Assembly (NCBI GenBank): GCA_964619555.1
Contig: CAZUDV010000004.1
Span: 62,001-126,000, forward strand
Origin: JAGOPY01 sp964619555
GTDB taxonomy: Bacteria; Bacteroidota; Bacteroidia; Bacteroidales; JAGOPY01
Length of the DNA: 64,000 nt
Direction of reading: 5' to 3'
Shown here: positions 42,826 to 51,628 of the stretch, one piece after another
How positions within the stretch are numbered: position 1 is the stretch's first letter
How the letters are laid out: every line of letters starts with the position of its first letter
Notes under the pieces: model-generated
Databases searched by the model: none
What the model was told of the DNA's origin: nothing
What the model saw: only the letters and a program-made list of their open reading frames with translations
Program-made: the position numbers and the translations under genes

Positions 42826-43389
42826 ATGGAATTCGAAAGGGGATACCTGTATCATGTCTATAACAGGGGTAATAACAAGGAGCGAATTTTTTACACAGCT
42901 TCAAATTATCAATTCTTTCTTGAAAAAATTGATTATTATATTGTACCGTTTGCGGATGTGCTCGGATGGTGTCTGATGCCAAATCACTTCCATTTGATGA
43001 TACATGTAAACAGGGAAAGCATTTTCTCCATTACGCTAAACCAGTCTATTGGAAAAATGCTGAGTTCATATGCCAGAGCCATTAATATCCAGGAAAACAG
43101 GACCGGGTCACTATTTCAGCAACATTCTAAATCAATTTGTTTGAATAACCATAAAAAAATCAAACCCTCATGGTACAAGTCATTTGGGACTACGCGGATT
43201 TATCACAAAGATGAAAAAATGGAATATCCTTTTCTATGTCTGAGCTATATCCATCAGAATCCTGTAAATGCTGGACTTGTCATTGAAACAGCAAACTGGA
43301 AGTGGAGTTCTTTTCATGAAATATATACTCAAAATCCTCAATTTGAACTTGTTAATCTTGATAAATTAAAAAGTGTAGTACCACTATAA
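42826..43389 (+). CDS. REP-associated tyrosine transposase (RAYT, Y1_Tnp)
   Basis: 187-aa single-strand transposase of the IS200/TnpA-REP class. Opens with GYLYHVYNRGNNKERIF; the HUH-type metal site is H54-F-H56 in CLMPNHFHLMIHV; the likely nucleophile is Tyr82 in SSYARAIN; the C-terminal half keeps FLCLSYIHQNPVNAGLV. A strong ribosome site (AAAAGGAGGA at 42813-42822) precedes the ATG. It is flanked on both sides by the palindromic family, the right copy overlapping its last codons and stop. RAYTs bind and cleave REP palindromes in other bacteria, so this is the likely agent of the seven copies here. The gene looks intact. AT-rich compared with its neighbours. Confidence 0.93.
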   Translation: MEFERGYLYHVYNRGNNKERIFYTASNYQFFLEKIDYYIVPFADVLGWCLMPNHFHLMIHVNRESIFSITLNQSIGKMLSSYARAINIQENRTGSLFQQHSKSICLNNHKKIKPSWYKSFGTTRIYHKDEKMEYPFLCLSYIHQNPVNAGLVIETANWKWSSFHEIYTQNPQFELVNLDKLKSVVPL

Positions 43390-43404
43390 TGGTAGTACGA
43401 TTTT
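43370..43404. repeat. REP-like palindrome, copy 5 (right flank of RAYT)
   Basis: AAGTGTAGTACC, centre ACTATAAT, then GGTAGTACGATTTTTT. It overlaps the last seven codons of the transposase gene, including the stop (43387-43389), and ends just before the convergent GT39-like gene stop. Confidence 0.88.
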
Positions 43405-44865
43405 TTATTTAATCCTCCTGTAAAGCCTGATCGTATTCCCAAAGTCTTTCTCTAATTCAAAATCTGAAGTGATGTATTCCTTGATCTGTCCTTCAGGATA
43501 TTCTTTTTGAGTCAGGATATAGGCAGGCCCTTTTTTGATAATCGACTCAAATTCCGCCTGCTGATCAATATTTAGCGCTTCCATATGCTTGTCTTCCTGA
43601 AGTAAAGAACGATGTATGTAAGGCGTCGGACTGTCTTTCTTTAATAAATAATACAAAATATGATGATAATTCCCGGTATAAATTACGTCTTCCTGCTTTA
43701 GAATTGGCTTCATATAGTTTGCTATCTCCCGGGGCATATCCCGTCGTATGACATACTCAAGTTTTAAGGAGGATATCAGCAGAAGCAGTCCTGCCAGGAT
43801 AATCACTCCTACCTTTTGATTATTTATCCAGTTCAGATATCCTGGAAATGCCCTTTCTGAATGGAAGAACAAACCAGCTGTAAGGCTTACCGGCAGCATC
43901 AACTGGATGGTATAATGGCCGTAATGATTACCCGATATAATGACCCCAACCAGGGAAGCCAGAGACCAGATGACCAGGAATAACTTAAGCTGCCTGGTCT
44001 CGTCGATCCGGAAAACCTTGCTGAACAATGAGTAGTAGTAAAAAAAGAAGATGGGGAAAAACCTTAACTGCAAGTCGAGGATGAAAAGAGGCATTTTAAC
44101 CGGGTGAATGGGTGTCGGGTATCGCCGGGGTGCCTGATAGATGATGTTGACGAAAGAATCGAAATGGTCTCCTGTGTAATAATAAAGATTGATGAGCGCA
44201 AATGGCAGAATTAAACCGACTCCTGAAAGGATCATGGAAAAAGCTACCCGGAAGGATTTCCGAATATCAATGCCATCTTTTATTTCCCAAAGCAGAAAGA
44301 ATAAAATGAAAACGGAGAAATCCAGGAGGACAAAGTACTTGACAATAAAACCGATCCCGGCGATCAGACCTGCCAGCATATATTTCCAGATAGATTTCAG
44401 TTTTAATAGCAGATATAAAGAAGTTATGGTAAACAGGTTAAAAAAGATCTCCGGAGTTATGGATATTCCATAGAATGACCAGGTCGAAATGAAAAACACA
44501 TAAATAATTCCAGCAGAAAATGCCGCTTTATTATCTTTCAGTAAAGCCTTTCCGGTCAGAAAGATCATAAAAGCTGTAAAACCTATCCAGATCGCCACCA
44601 GCAACCTTATCACAAATATGGAATAACCGAATACAGCCTGAAAACCTGCTATGATCAAAAAGATACCCGGAGGCTTGATATCGATCATATCCACATATAG
44701 TGTCTTACCATTCAGCATTTGCCTGGAAATTTCAAGGTAAGTCGATTCATCATGGTCAATAACACTCGGGAAAAAGCTGAAAATTCGGAGAAAAATTGCT
44801 AATGCTATGAAGATTAGCACGATGAGCCAATTGGATAATCGAAAGGTTGTCACAACTCTTTTCAA
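43405..44865 (-). CDS. GT39-like (ArnT/PMT family) membrane glycosyltransferase
   Basis: 486-aa integral membrane protein with ~11 helices. The first loop carries PSVIDHDESTYLEISRQMLNGK, with the DxD/E-type motif of GT-C enzymes, then TLYVDMIDIKPPGIFLIIAGFQ. Such proteins use polyprenyl-phosphate sugars. The C-terminal ~90 residues are a soluble domain (IKKGPAYILTQKEYPEGQ ... DFGNTIRLYRR). Acceptor is unknown. It lies convergent with the RAYT gene. Confidence 0.8.
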   Translation of the reverse strand: MKRVVTTFRLSNWLIVLIFIALAIFLRIFSFFPSVIDHDESTYLEISRQMLNGKTLYVDMIDIKPPGIFLIIAGFQAVFGYSIFVIRLLVAIWIGFTAFMIFLTGKALLKDNKAAFSAGIIYVFFISTWSFYGISITPEIFFNLFTITSLYLLLKLKSIWKYMLAGLIAGIGFIVKYFVLLDFSVFILFFLLWEIKDGIDIRKSFRVAFSMILSGVGLILPFALINLYYYTGDHFDSFVNIIYQAPRRYPTPIHPVKMPLFILDLQLRFFPIFFFYYYSLFSKVFRIDETRQLKLFLVIWSLASLVGVIISGNHYGHYTIQLMLPVSLTAGLFFHSERAFPGYLNWINNQKVGVIILAGLLLLISSLKLEYVIRRDMPREIANYMKPILKQEDVIYTGNYHHILYYLLKKDSPTPYIHRSLLQEDKHMEALNIDQQAEFESIIKKGPAYILTQKEYPEGQIKEYITSDFELEKDFGNTIRLYRRIK

Positions 44866-44903
44866 AAGGTATATTCAAAATTAGAAAGAATGCATATACA
44901 ACT

Positions 44904-46259
44904 TTAATTATTCCATTCCCCTTCCCATTTGGCGATGACGACAGTAGCCAGGCAATTTCCGATGACATTCACAGCCGTTCGGGCCATATCCATCAGTTCA
45001 TCAATACCCAGAATTATGAAAATAGGCCATACGGGCAATCCGAAATTGGTGGCAGTTCCAAGAAGTATAACCAGTGAAGCCCTTGGCACAGCTGCGACAC
45101 CCTTGCTGGTTAACATCAGGGTGAGCATCATGACTATCTGGGTTTGAAACGAAAGGTGTATACCGGCCAGGTTGGCAACAAAAATGGAAGCCATTGCCAG
45201 GTAAAGCGTAGTCCCATCCAGATTAAAGCTATAACCTGTCGGGATAACGAATGAGACTATTTTCCGGGGCACGCCGAATTCTTCCATATTTTCCATGGCC
45301 CGCGGAAGGGCTGATTCACTGCTCGTTGTTGCAAAGGCAATGGTAGCGGGCTCGGCAACCGCTTTGATGAATTTACGGATAGGGATTTTCAGGATAAGCA
45401 TTATGGGTAACAAAACCAACAGCAGAAACACTAGCAAAGCCACGTATAAAGAGGCCAGCAATTCGAAGAGGTTGATCAGGATCTCTAGTCCCATATGCCC
45501 GACACTATAGGCTATTGCAGCAAAAACGGCAAATGGGGCAAACATCATGACGATATTCGTGAATTTGAACATCACTACTGAAAGCGATTCGGAAAACCGG
45601 ATTATCGGATTCCTGAATTTTTCGCTAACCATCGCAACAGCAATTCCAAAAAGTATACTGAATATCACTATTTGGAGAACCTGTCCCTCAGCTATTGATT
45701 TGGCTATATTTTCCGGAAAGATATGCAGGATCACATCGTGAGCGCTCTGAGGCTGGACCTGTGGTAGCTCTCCCTGGGCCATTTCCGGTGGGACCTCCAC
45801 TCCGACTCCAGCATCGGTAAGATTGATGGCAGCCAGGCCGATGAATAAAGCAATCGTTGAAACGACTTCGAAGTAAACCAATGATTTCCATCCCATCCTG
45901 CCGACCTGGCGCAGGTTAGCATGACCGGCGATTCCAACCACGAGGGTCCCAAACAGCAGAGGCGCAATTATTGTCTTCACCAACCGGATAAATATCTGAC
46001 TGACGATATTCAATTCCTTTGCGAGAATGGGCACGTCGTGGCCAAATTCGACTCCCATCAGCATACTTACGAATATCCACGTGGTGAGCTTATTTTTCTT
46101 TACAGCATACAGAAAATATAGGATAAGCGGAATCCACCGGATGGTGAGAAGAATACCAAAGGGGATGTTTAAATTGAAGAATCGGTCTGAGAGATGGGTA
46201 ATAATAACCAGGGTGAGGGATATTAAAAAAGCGGCGATCAGTCTCCCTGGTTTTAACAT
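44904..46259 (-). CDS. Dicarboxylate/amino acid:cation symporter (DAACS)
   Basis: 451-aa inner-membrane transporter. After an N-terminal extension (to ~residue 60) come the GltP-like motifs: ILAKELNIVSQIFIRLVKTIIAPLLFGTLVVGI, AFATTSSESALPRAMENMEEFGVP (the SS(S/T)-rich substrate hairpin), VSFVIPTGYSFNLDGTTLYL (NMDGT-type signature), and MLMLTSKGVAAVPRASLVIL. Na+- or H+-driven uptake of Glu, Asp or C4-dicarboxylates. 38 bases upstream of the GT39-like gene start on the same strand. Confidence 0.93.
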   Translation of the reverse strand: MLKPGRLIAAFLISLTLVIITHLSDRFFNLNIPFGILLTIRWIPLILYFLYAVKKNKLTTWIFVSMLMGVEFGHDVPILAKELNIVSQIFIRLVKTIIAPLLFGTLVVGIAGHANLRQVGRMGWKSLVYFEVVSTIALFIGLAAINLTDAGVGVEVPPEMAQGELPQVQPQSAHDVILHIFPENIAKSIAEGQVLQIVIFSILFGIAVAMVSEKFRNPIIRFSESLSVVMFKFTNIVMMFAPFAVFAAIAYSVGHMGLEILINLFELLASLYVALLVFLLLVLLPIMLILKIPIRKFIKAVAEPATIAFATTSSESALPRAMENMEEFGVPRKIVSFVIPTGYSFNLDGTTLYLAMASIFVANLAGIHLSFQTQIVMMLTLMLTSKGVAAVPRASLVILLGTATNFGLPVWPIFIILGIDELMDMARTAVNVIGNCLATVVIAKWEGEWNN

Positions 46260-46359
46260 ATATGTAAAGGGTTTTCAGAACTTAAAGGTAAAAAAAAGCC
46301 CAAATCTGAATATCGGTTTGCGATCAGGCAAGGTATCGATATTAAATCTGGGCTATCCA

Positions 46360-46377
46360 AACGTCTTCGCTAAGACG
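46360..46377. terminator. Hairpin ACGTCTT/AAGACGT
   Basis: A perfect 7-bp stem with loop CGCT at 46360-46377, right after the stop of the Cys-rich gene on the minus strand (46384) and in front of the symporter start. On the plus strand an AT-rich run follows. A looser inverted pair AGCCCAAAT/ATCTGGGCT (46297-46353) lies beside it. Probably a transcript end for the Cys-rich gene. Confidence 0.5.
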
Positions 46378-46383
46378 TTATAA

Positions 46384-46737
46384 TTATTTTTTCCCGTCCT
46401 TGGAGGGTGTTGTGCCGGGTGCTTCGCCACACTCCTTATGCATCGGGCATGCTGAGGAGCATCCTGATTTTTTCGGTGCGGGGGTGCAATTTTCCTTACA
46501 TTCCTTTTCGGTTTTTCCACAGGTGTCACATTTACCATCGCCATTGGCATCCACCCATTTGCATTGTCCTTTGGTATGATCGACGGTTGCAGCAGCAGGA
46601 ACGGACTTTTCTGTGGTCACCACCTGTGCTTTAGGGGTTTCTTTTTTCTCCGAAGCAGAAGCTGGTTGTGACTGAGCCAGACAAACAGCGCCAATTCCAA
46701 GAAAAAGAATGATTAAAATGAATAATTTGATTTTCAT
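46384..46737 (-). CDS. Small exported Cys-rich protein with EF-hand-like loop
   Basis: 117 aa from the ATG at 46737: signal MKIKLFILIILFLGIGAVCLAQ, a Ser/Lys-rich linker, then a Cys-rich segment: GQCKWVDANGDGKCDTCGKT, ECKENCTPAPKK, GCSSACPMHKECGEAPG. The DANGDGKCD loop is like a calcium-binding EF-hand/dockerin loop and the cysteines could form a metal site; the last motif (CPMHKECG) resembles metal-binding Cys/His clusters. Family not recognised; periplasmic metal-binding is a guess. Confidence 0.7.
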   Translation of the reverse strand: MKIKLFILIILFLGIGAVCLAQSQPASASEKKETPKAQVVTTEKSVPAAATVDHTKGQCKWVDANGDGKCDTCGKTEKECKENCTPAPKKSGCSSACPMHKECGEAPGTTPSKDGKK

Positions 46738-46787
46738 AGGTCGGTTTTTTAATATGAAGGGCAAAGATAAGAAAAAAATTGAATTTT

Positions 46788-46825
46788 AAAATGGTACTAC
46801 CACTATAGTCGTAGTACGATTTTTA
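46788..46825. repeat. REP-like palindrome, copy 6
   Basis: AAAATGGTACTACC, centre ACTATAGT, right arm CGTAGTACGATTTTT. It lies between the Cys-rich gene start and the GH3 gene stop (46831). Confidence 0.88.
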
Positions 46826-46830
46826 TCATC

Positions 46831-49047
46831 CTATTTCAATTCAAACTCAACAGACCTTGTCTCCCTTGAGTTTCCGCCGATAAATACGGTAAACGTCCCC
46901 TTTTCCCAGCCATAGCTCATATCAATCCGGTAAAAGGCCAGATCCTGCGGGGTAATCTGAAAATTAACGGTCCTTGTCTCACCTGGCTGGAAATTAATTT
47001 TCTGAAACCCCTTCAACTCCTTTACCGGCCTGGTCACACTAGCCACATGATCATGTATGTACAACTGCACAACCTCTTCGCCCGCACGGGCACTTGTATT
47101 CTGCACATCGACAGATATTGTTAAGGTTTCATTTTCACTGATTGAAACCTTGCTCAGCTGAATTTCCCCATAAACGAATTTTGAATAGCTGAGTCCATAT
47201 CCAAATGGATATAGTGGATCATTGGGGGAATCGAGATACCTGGACGAGGTGTTCAGATTTGGATCGAAAGGACGACCGGTATTTTTCATGTTGTAGTGGA
47301 TAGGTATCTGTCCGACAGAACGAGGAAAGGTCATAGGCAATTTCCCGGATGGATTGTAATCGCCGAAAATCACATCAGCTAATGCTGAGCCGGCTTTTGT
47401 CCCTGGAAACCAGGCTTCCAGGACCGCGGGAATTTTCTCGTCAATCCAGGTTATGGTCAGGGGTCTGCCATTGAACAAAACCACTACAACCGGCTTGCCC
47501 GTATTATACACCGCTTCTGCAAGCTGCTGCTGAATCCCCGGCAGACCAATGTCAGTCCGGCTGGTGGCTTCGCCCGTCATCCAGGCCGGTTCCCCTAATG
47601 CAAGGATCACCACATCCGCATTGTGCGCTATTTGCATTGCTTCTTCGAATCCTGACCGATCCAGGCTTACTGCATCACAGCCTTTGGCAAAACGGATATC
47701 AGCTTCGGGAACCTTTGCCCTTATCCCGTCCAGAAGACTTTCTGCCTTGTCACCGTTGCCGGCTGCCGACCAGCCGCCGATCATGTCCTGGCGGCTGTCT
47801 GCAAGCGGACCGATCACAGCTATTTTCATCAGGTTTTTATCAAGAGGCAGGAAATTATTTTCATTCTTCAGCAATACCATTGATTTACATGCCAAATCAT
47901 AGGCAGCTTCCAGGAATTCCGGTTTCATGATCTCGTTTTGCTCTCTTTCTTCAGAACAGAACCGAAAAGGATCGTCAAATAAGCCCAACTGGAACTTGAC
48001 ACGAAGCAAACGGCGAACGGCTTCATCCAGGACATCTTCCGATACACGTCCGCTGCGAACAAGCTCCAGTAGTGTCGTCTGGAAGAAAGCAGCCTGCATA
48101 TCCATATCCAGGCCGGCTTCAATGGAAATTTCAGCGGCTGTTGCAGGATCATCGGCAACCCCATGATTGATCAGTTCCATAACGGAGGTATAATCGGAAA
48201 CTACGAATCCCTGGAAATCCCAACTTTCCCTAAGGACCTCATGGAGCAGGAACCTGTTACAGGTAGCCGGTACGCCATTCAATTCATTGAACGCCGACAT
48301 TACCGTGAGAGCCCCTGCATCCACGGCGGCTTTATATGGCGGAAGATAAACTTCCATCAGAGTCCTTTCTGAAATATCCACCGTATGATATTCCCTTCCT
48401 GCCTGCGCTCCGCCGTAGGCTGCGAAATGCTTGACACAGGCTGCGACCGCATCAGCATTTTCAAAGCCATTTCCCTGGAAGCCCCTGACCCTGGCCGCTG
48501 CGATAGCAGCTCCGAGAAAATGGTCCTCACCGGCACCTTCCATCACCCTGCCCCAGCGGGGATCGCGGGTAATATCGCACATGGGGGCAAAAGTCCAGTG
48601 CAACCCGCTGGCACTGGCTTCAATAGCGGCAATCCGAGCACTTCGTTCAATGGCTGTCAAATCCCAGCTGGCGGCTTCGGCCAGGGGTACCGGAAAAATA
48701 GTTTCCTGTCCATGGATCACATCATAACCGAAGATAAGGGGAATGCCCAGGCGTGTCTTCTCCACGGCTAATTCCTGCAATTTCCTGGTATATTCAGCAC
48801 CATAAGCGTTGAAGATCCCTCCAGCCAGCCCTTGACCGATATATTCCGCATATTCATCCCTGATAAAAGTCCCGTCGGCATTCCAATCGTTGGTAAAAAG
48901 CGACAATTGACCTGCTTTTTCCTCCAGGGTCATGAGGGCGAGTACCGAGTCCACCTTTTGTTCCAGTGCGTGTTGCTGAGCAAAAATCAACAGAGGGACT
49001 AGGATGATAGCCTGCATAATAATGAACCTGATTCCTGCTTTCATCAT
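46831..49047 (-). CDS. GH3 beta-glucosidase family protein
   Basis: 738 aa with signal IRFIIMQAIILVPLLIFAQ. GH3 N-terminal barrel (MTLEEKAGQLSLF ... IPLIFGYDVIHGQETIFPVPLAEAASWD), catalytic Asp in FQGFVVSDYTSVMELINHG, GH3_C alpha/beta sandwich (KIAVIGPLADSRQDMIGGWSAAG ... VVLFNGRPLTITW) and a fibronectin III-like end (GEEVVQLYIHDHVASVTRPV). Full length for periplasmic GH3. Next to a second GH3 (about half identical by eye) and near GH144 and GH94 genes, it could hydrolyse sophorose and short beta-1,2-glucans; GH3 alone does not prove this. Confidence 0.93.
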   Translation of the reverse strand: MMKAGIRFIIMQAIILVPLLIFAQQHALEQKVDSVLALMTLEEKAGQLSLFTNDWNADGTFIRDEYAEYIGQGLAGGIFNAYGAEYTRKLQELAVEKTRLGIPLIFGYDVIHGQETIFPVPLAEAASWDLTAIERSARIAAIEASASGLHWTFAPMCDITRDPRWGRVMEGAGEDHFLGAAIAAARVRGFQGNGFENADAVAACVKHFAAYGGAQAGREYHTVDISERTLMEVYLPPYKAAVDAGALTVMSAFNELNGVPATCNRFLLHEVLRESWDFQGFVVSDYTSVMELINHGVADDPATAAEISIEAGLDMDMQAAFFQTTLLELVRSGRVSEDVLDEAVRRLLRVKFQLGLFDDPFRFCSEEREQNEIMKPEFLEAAYDLACKSMVLLKNENNFLPLDKNLMKIAVIGPLADSRQDMIGGWSAAGNGDKAESLLDGIRAKVPEADIRFAKGCDAVSLDRSGFEEAMQIAHNADVVILALGEPAWMTGEATSRTDIGLPGIQQQLAEAVYNTGKPVVVVLFNGRPLTITWIDEKIPAVLEAWFPGTKAGSALADVIFGDYNPSGKLPMTFPRSVGQIPIHYNMKNTGRPFDPNLNTSSRYLDSPNDPLYPFGYGLSYSKFVYGEIQLSKVSISENETLTISVDVQNTSARAGEEVVQLYIHDHVASVTRPVKELKGFQKINFQPGETRTVNFQITPQDLAFYRIDMSYGWEKGTFTVFIGGNSRETRSVEFELK

Positions 49048-49098
49048 CTCCGGGTATGGTTTTTCAATACTGAAAAATAGTTTTATGAAGGCCGGACG

Positions 49099-49146
49099 AC
49101 CTGTGAGGTGACCTGTGAGGTGACCTGTGAGGTGACCTGTGAGGTC
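49099..49146. repeat. 12-mer array C (four direct copies)
   Basis: Four consecutive ACCTGTGAGGTG units (the last ends in C) in the 106-base gap between the two GH3 genes, ending eight bases before the stop of the upstream GH3 gene. Confidence 0.92.
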
Positions 49147-49153
49147 GGTTTTC

Positions 49154-51451
49154 TCATTTCATCCAGTGTACCGTCCCGGTTTTCAGGTCCCTGCTGTTAC
49201 CACCGGCCATAATAATGAAATCTCCCTGTTCCCAGTCATACACCAGGTCAGAATTGTAAAATTTCAGATCTTCCGGGGTTATGGTAAAAGAAACCGTTTT
49301 GGTCTCACCCGCTTTCAGAAATACCTTTTGAAAACCTTTCAATTCTTTAACCGGCCTGGTCACACTTCCGACCACATCGCGGATATAAAGCTGAACGACC
49401 TCAGCGCCGTCATATTCACCACCATTGGTCACTTCGATGCTGGCAGTCACTACATTGTTACTGGAAAGCTGCGATTTATCCAGTACCATGTCGCCGTAGG
49501 TAAAAGTGGAATAGCTCAGTCCAAAACCAAAGGGGAAAAGCGGGTCATTGGTAATATCAATATAATTGGAACGGTACTTCTGGTACCATTCGCCTTCGGG
49601 CAACGGCCGGCCGGTATTTTTATGATTGTAATAGATCGGGATCTGGCCTACGGATTGCGGAAATGTCACAGGCAGTTTCCCGGATGGGTTGACGTTCCCA
49701 AAAATGACATCCGCAACGGCATTACCGGCCTGTGTACCGCCAAACCAGACATTCAGAATAGCCGGAATATGCTCCTGCTCCCATTTAAGGGTCAGCGGCC
49801 GGCCGGTGAAGAGGACCATCACCACCGGTTTTCCCGTCTTTAGCAAGGCCTCCAGAAGTACCTTCTGGCTGCCGGGGAGGGAAATTTCAGAACGGCTGGA
49901 GCTTTCCCCGCTCATCTCTGCCGCTTCGCCTACCACGGCAACAATTACATCACACCTGGACGCCACATTCACCGCTTCCTGTCTCAATTCCTCCGGGGTT
50001 TTTTGAGTATCTATAGTTGGCCGGCCCCAGGTACTGACCCACAGGTCCAGCTCGGGGTCGTCTACAATGTTGCTGCCTTTGGCATACATGATTTCAGCCT
50101 GGTCCCCAACGGCATCACGGAAGCCCTGGAGAACCGGAACGGATTCGGAATGATCGACCGCGACGCTCCACATCCCGGCCATATTGTCCTGACTGTCGGC
50201 CAGGGGGCCGATAAGAGCTATTTTCCCTTTTTTCTGCAACGGCAGGAGATTGTTCTCGTTTTTAAGAAGTACAAAAGTCTGGGCTGCTACCTCCCGGGCT
50301 ATTTTGTTATGATCTGCCGTACCCACCTCGTTTTTTGCCCGGTCAGGATCACAGTACCGGTAGGGATCCTCGAACAGGCCAAGCTTATACTTGGCCTCCA
50401 GCATTCTGCGGCATGCCTGGTCTATCTGGCCCTGTGTCACCTTACCTTCATTCAGGGACTTTTCCAGGGTTGTCAGAAACCCTTCCCCGACCATGTCGAA
50501 ATCCACTCCGGCATTCAGTGCCAATGCTGAAACAGCCTGGAGATCTCCCATTCCATGAGCCTCCATTTCGTTAATGGCAGTATAGTCGGTTACTACAAAT
50601 CCATTAAAACCCCATTGATTTCGCAAAACTTCGGTCATCAACCATTTGTTGCCTGAAGCGGGAATACCATCGACCTCATTGAAGGAGGTCATCACGCTAC
50701 CCACTCCGGCTTTGACGGCAGCCAGAAAGGGAGGAAAATATTCGTTATACATCCGTATCCGGCTCATGTCTGTTGTATTGTAATCCCTGCCTCCTTCAGC
50801 AGCGCCATAAAGGGCATAATGTTTCACGCACGACATGATCGTATTGTTTTTTGAAAGATCATCGCCCTGGTAGCCGCGTATAAAAGCTTCAGCCACCCGG
50901 GAGCCCAGGTAAGGATCTTCGCCTGAACTTTCGGCAATTCTTCCCCAGCGGGGATCGCGGGAAATATCGACCATAGGCGAGTATGTCCAGCAAATACCGT
51001 CGGCACTGGCTTCTGTCGCGGCGATCCGCGCGCTCTTTTCGATCAGCGCCATATCGAAACTGCTGGCAAGACCAAGGGGTATGGGGAAAGTAGTCTGATA
51101 GCCGTGGATCACGTCCATTCCGAAAATGAGTGGAATCCCCAGCCGGCTTTCCTCAACCGCCACTTTCTGGACATCGCGGATCTTCTCCACCGATTTGATA
51201 TTTAGAAGGCCCCCCACCTTTCCTTCCTTGATTTTCCTGCCGATATCCGAGTTAGATGTCTGTCCGGTGACAATATCCCCGGATCCCGGAAGGTTCAACT
51301 GGCCTATCTTCTCCTGTAAGGTCATTTTCCCCATCAGGTCGTCGATAAATTCACTCATCTCCGCATCACCGGATCTTTCTGTTCGGGGTGTGCATCCTAA
51401 TAAAAAACTAAGGACTGTAATAACAGTCAATGGAACCAGTCTGAAATTCAT
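49154..51451 (-). CDS. GH3 beta-glucosidase family lipoprotein
   Basis: 765 aa with lipoprotein signal MNFRLVPLTVITVLSFLLGC. GH3 layout as its neighbour: MTLQEKIGQLNLPG, LGIPLIFGMDVIHGYQTTFPI, nucleophile Asp in FNGFVVTDYTAINEMEAHG, then KIALIGPLADSQDNMAGMWS, SGESSSRSEISLPGSQKVLL and a C-terminal FnIII-like domain (GAEVVQLYIRDVVGSVTRPVKELKGFQKVFLKAGE). A tandem paralogue of the 738-aa GH3. Lipid anchoring to the outer membrane is likely. Probably the first gene of a two-gene GH3 unit, with a -7 box upstream. Confidence 0.93.
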   Translation of the reverse strand: MNFRLVPLTVITVLSFLLGCTPRTERSGDAEMSEFIDDLMGKMTLQEKIGQLNLPGSGDIVTGQTSNSDIGRKIKEGKVGGLLNIKSVEKIRDVQKVAVEESRLGIPLIFGMDVIHGYQTTFPIPLGLASSFDMALIEKSARIAATEASADGICWTYSPMVDISRDPRWGRIAESSGEDPYLGSRVAEAFIRGYQGDDLSKNNTIMSCVKHYALYGAAEGGRDYNTTDMSRIRMYNEYFPPFLAAVKAGVGSVMTSFNEVDGIPASGNKWLMTEVLRNQWGFNGFVVTDYTAINEMEAHGMGDLQAVSALALNAGVDFDMVGEGFLTTLEKSLNEGKVTQGQIDQACRRMLEAKYKLGLFEDPYRYCDPDRAKNEVGTADHNKIAREVAAQTFVLLKNENNLLPLQKKGKIALIGPLADSQDNMAGMWSVAVDHSESVPVLQGFRDAVGDQAEIMYAKGSNIVDDPELDLWVSTWGRPTIDTQKTPEELRQEAVNVASRCDVIVAVVGEAAEMSGESSSRSEISLPGSQKVLLEALLKTGKPVVMVLFTGRPLTLKWEQEHIPAILNVWFGGTQAGNAVADVIFGNVNPSGKLPVTFPQSVGQIPIYYNHKNTGRPLPEGEWYQKYRSNYIDITNDPLFPFGFGLSYSTFTYGDMVLDKSQLSSNNVVTASIEVTNGGEYDGAEVVQLYIRDVVGSVTRPVKELKGFQKVFLKAGETKTVSFTITPEDLKFYNSDLVYDWEQGDFIIMAGGNSRDLKTGTVHWMK

Positions 51452-51471
51452 ATGATATACTATTATGTGGT

Positions 51472-51479
51472 CAAATTTA
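51472..51479 (-). promoter_or_regulatory. Putative -7 box TAAATTTG for the GH3 pair
   Basis: TAAATTTG on the minus strand, 20 bases upstream of the GH3 lipoprotein start at 51451; no clear -33 box. Confidence 0.4.
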
Positions 51480-51628
51480 GTAAAATGATCGAAATAAAAA
51501 GAAGCAGGAACAGCCTGCTGACCATTTTGTTAAATAATTGTTAATAAGACATTTAGATTTTAATTGGATTCATACTTTTGTACCGCTCGCCAAGCAAGAT
51601 TTTTTAAATTTTATTTATCCTCAGTATT

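Noticed and set aside
35885..49146. The 12-mer arrays as CRISPR-like arrays.
   Set aside because: Units are directly adjacent with no spacers and no cas genes are present.
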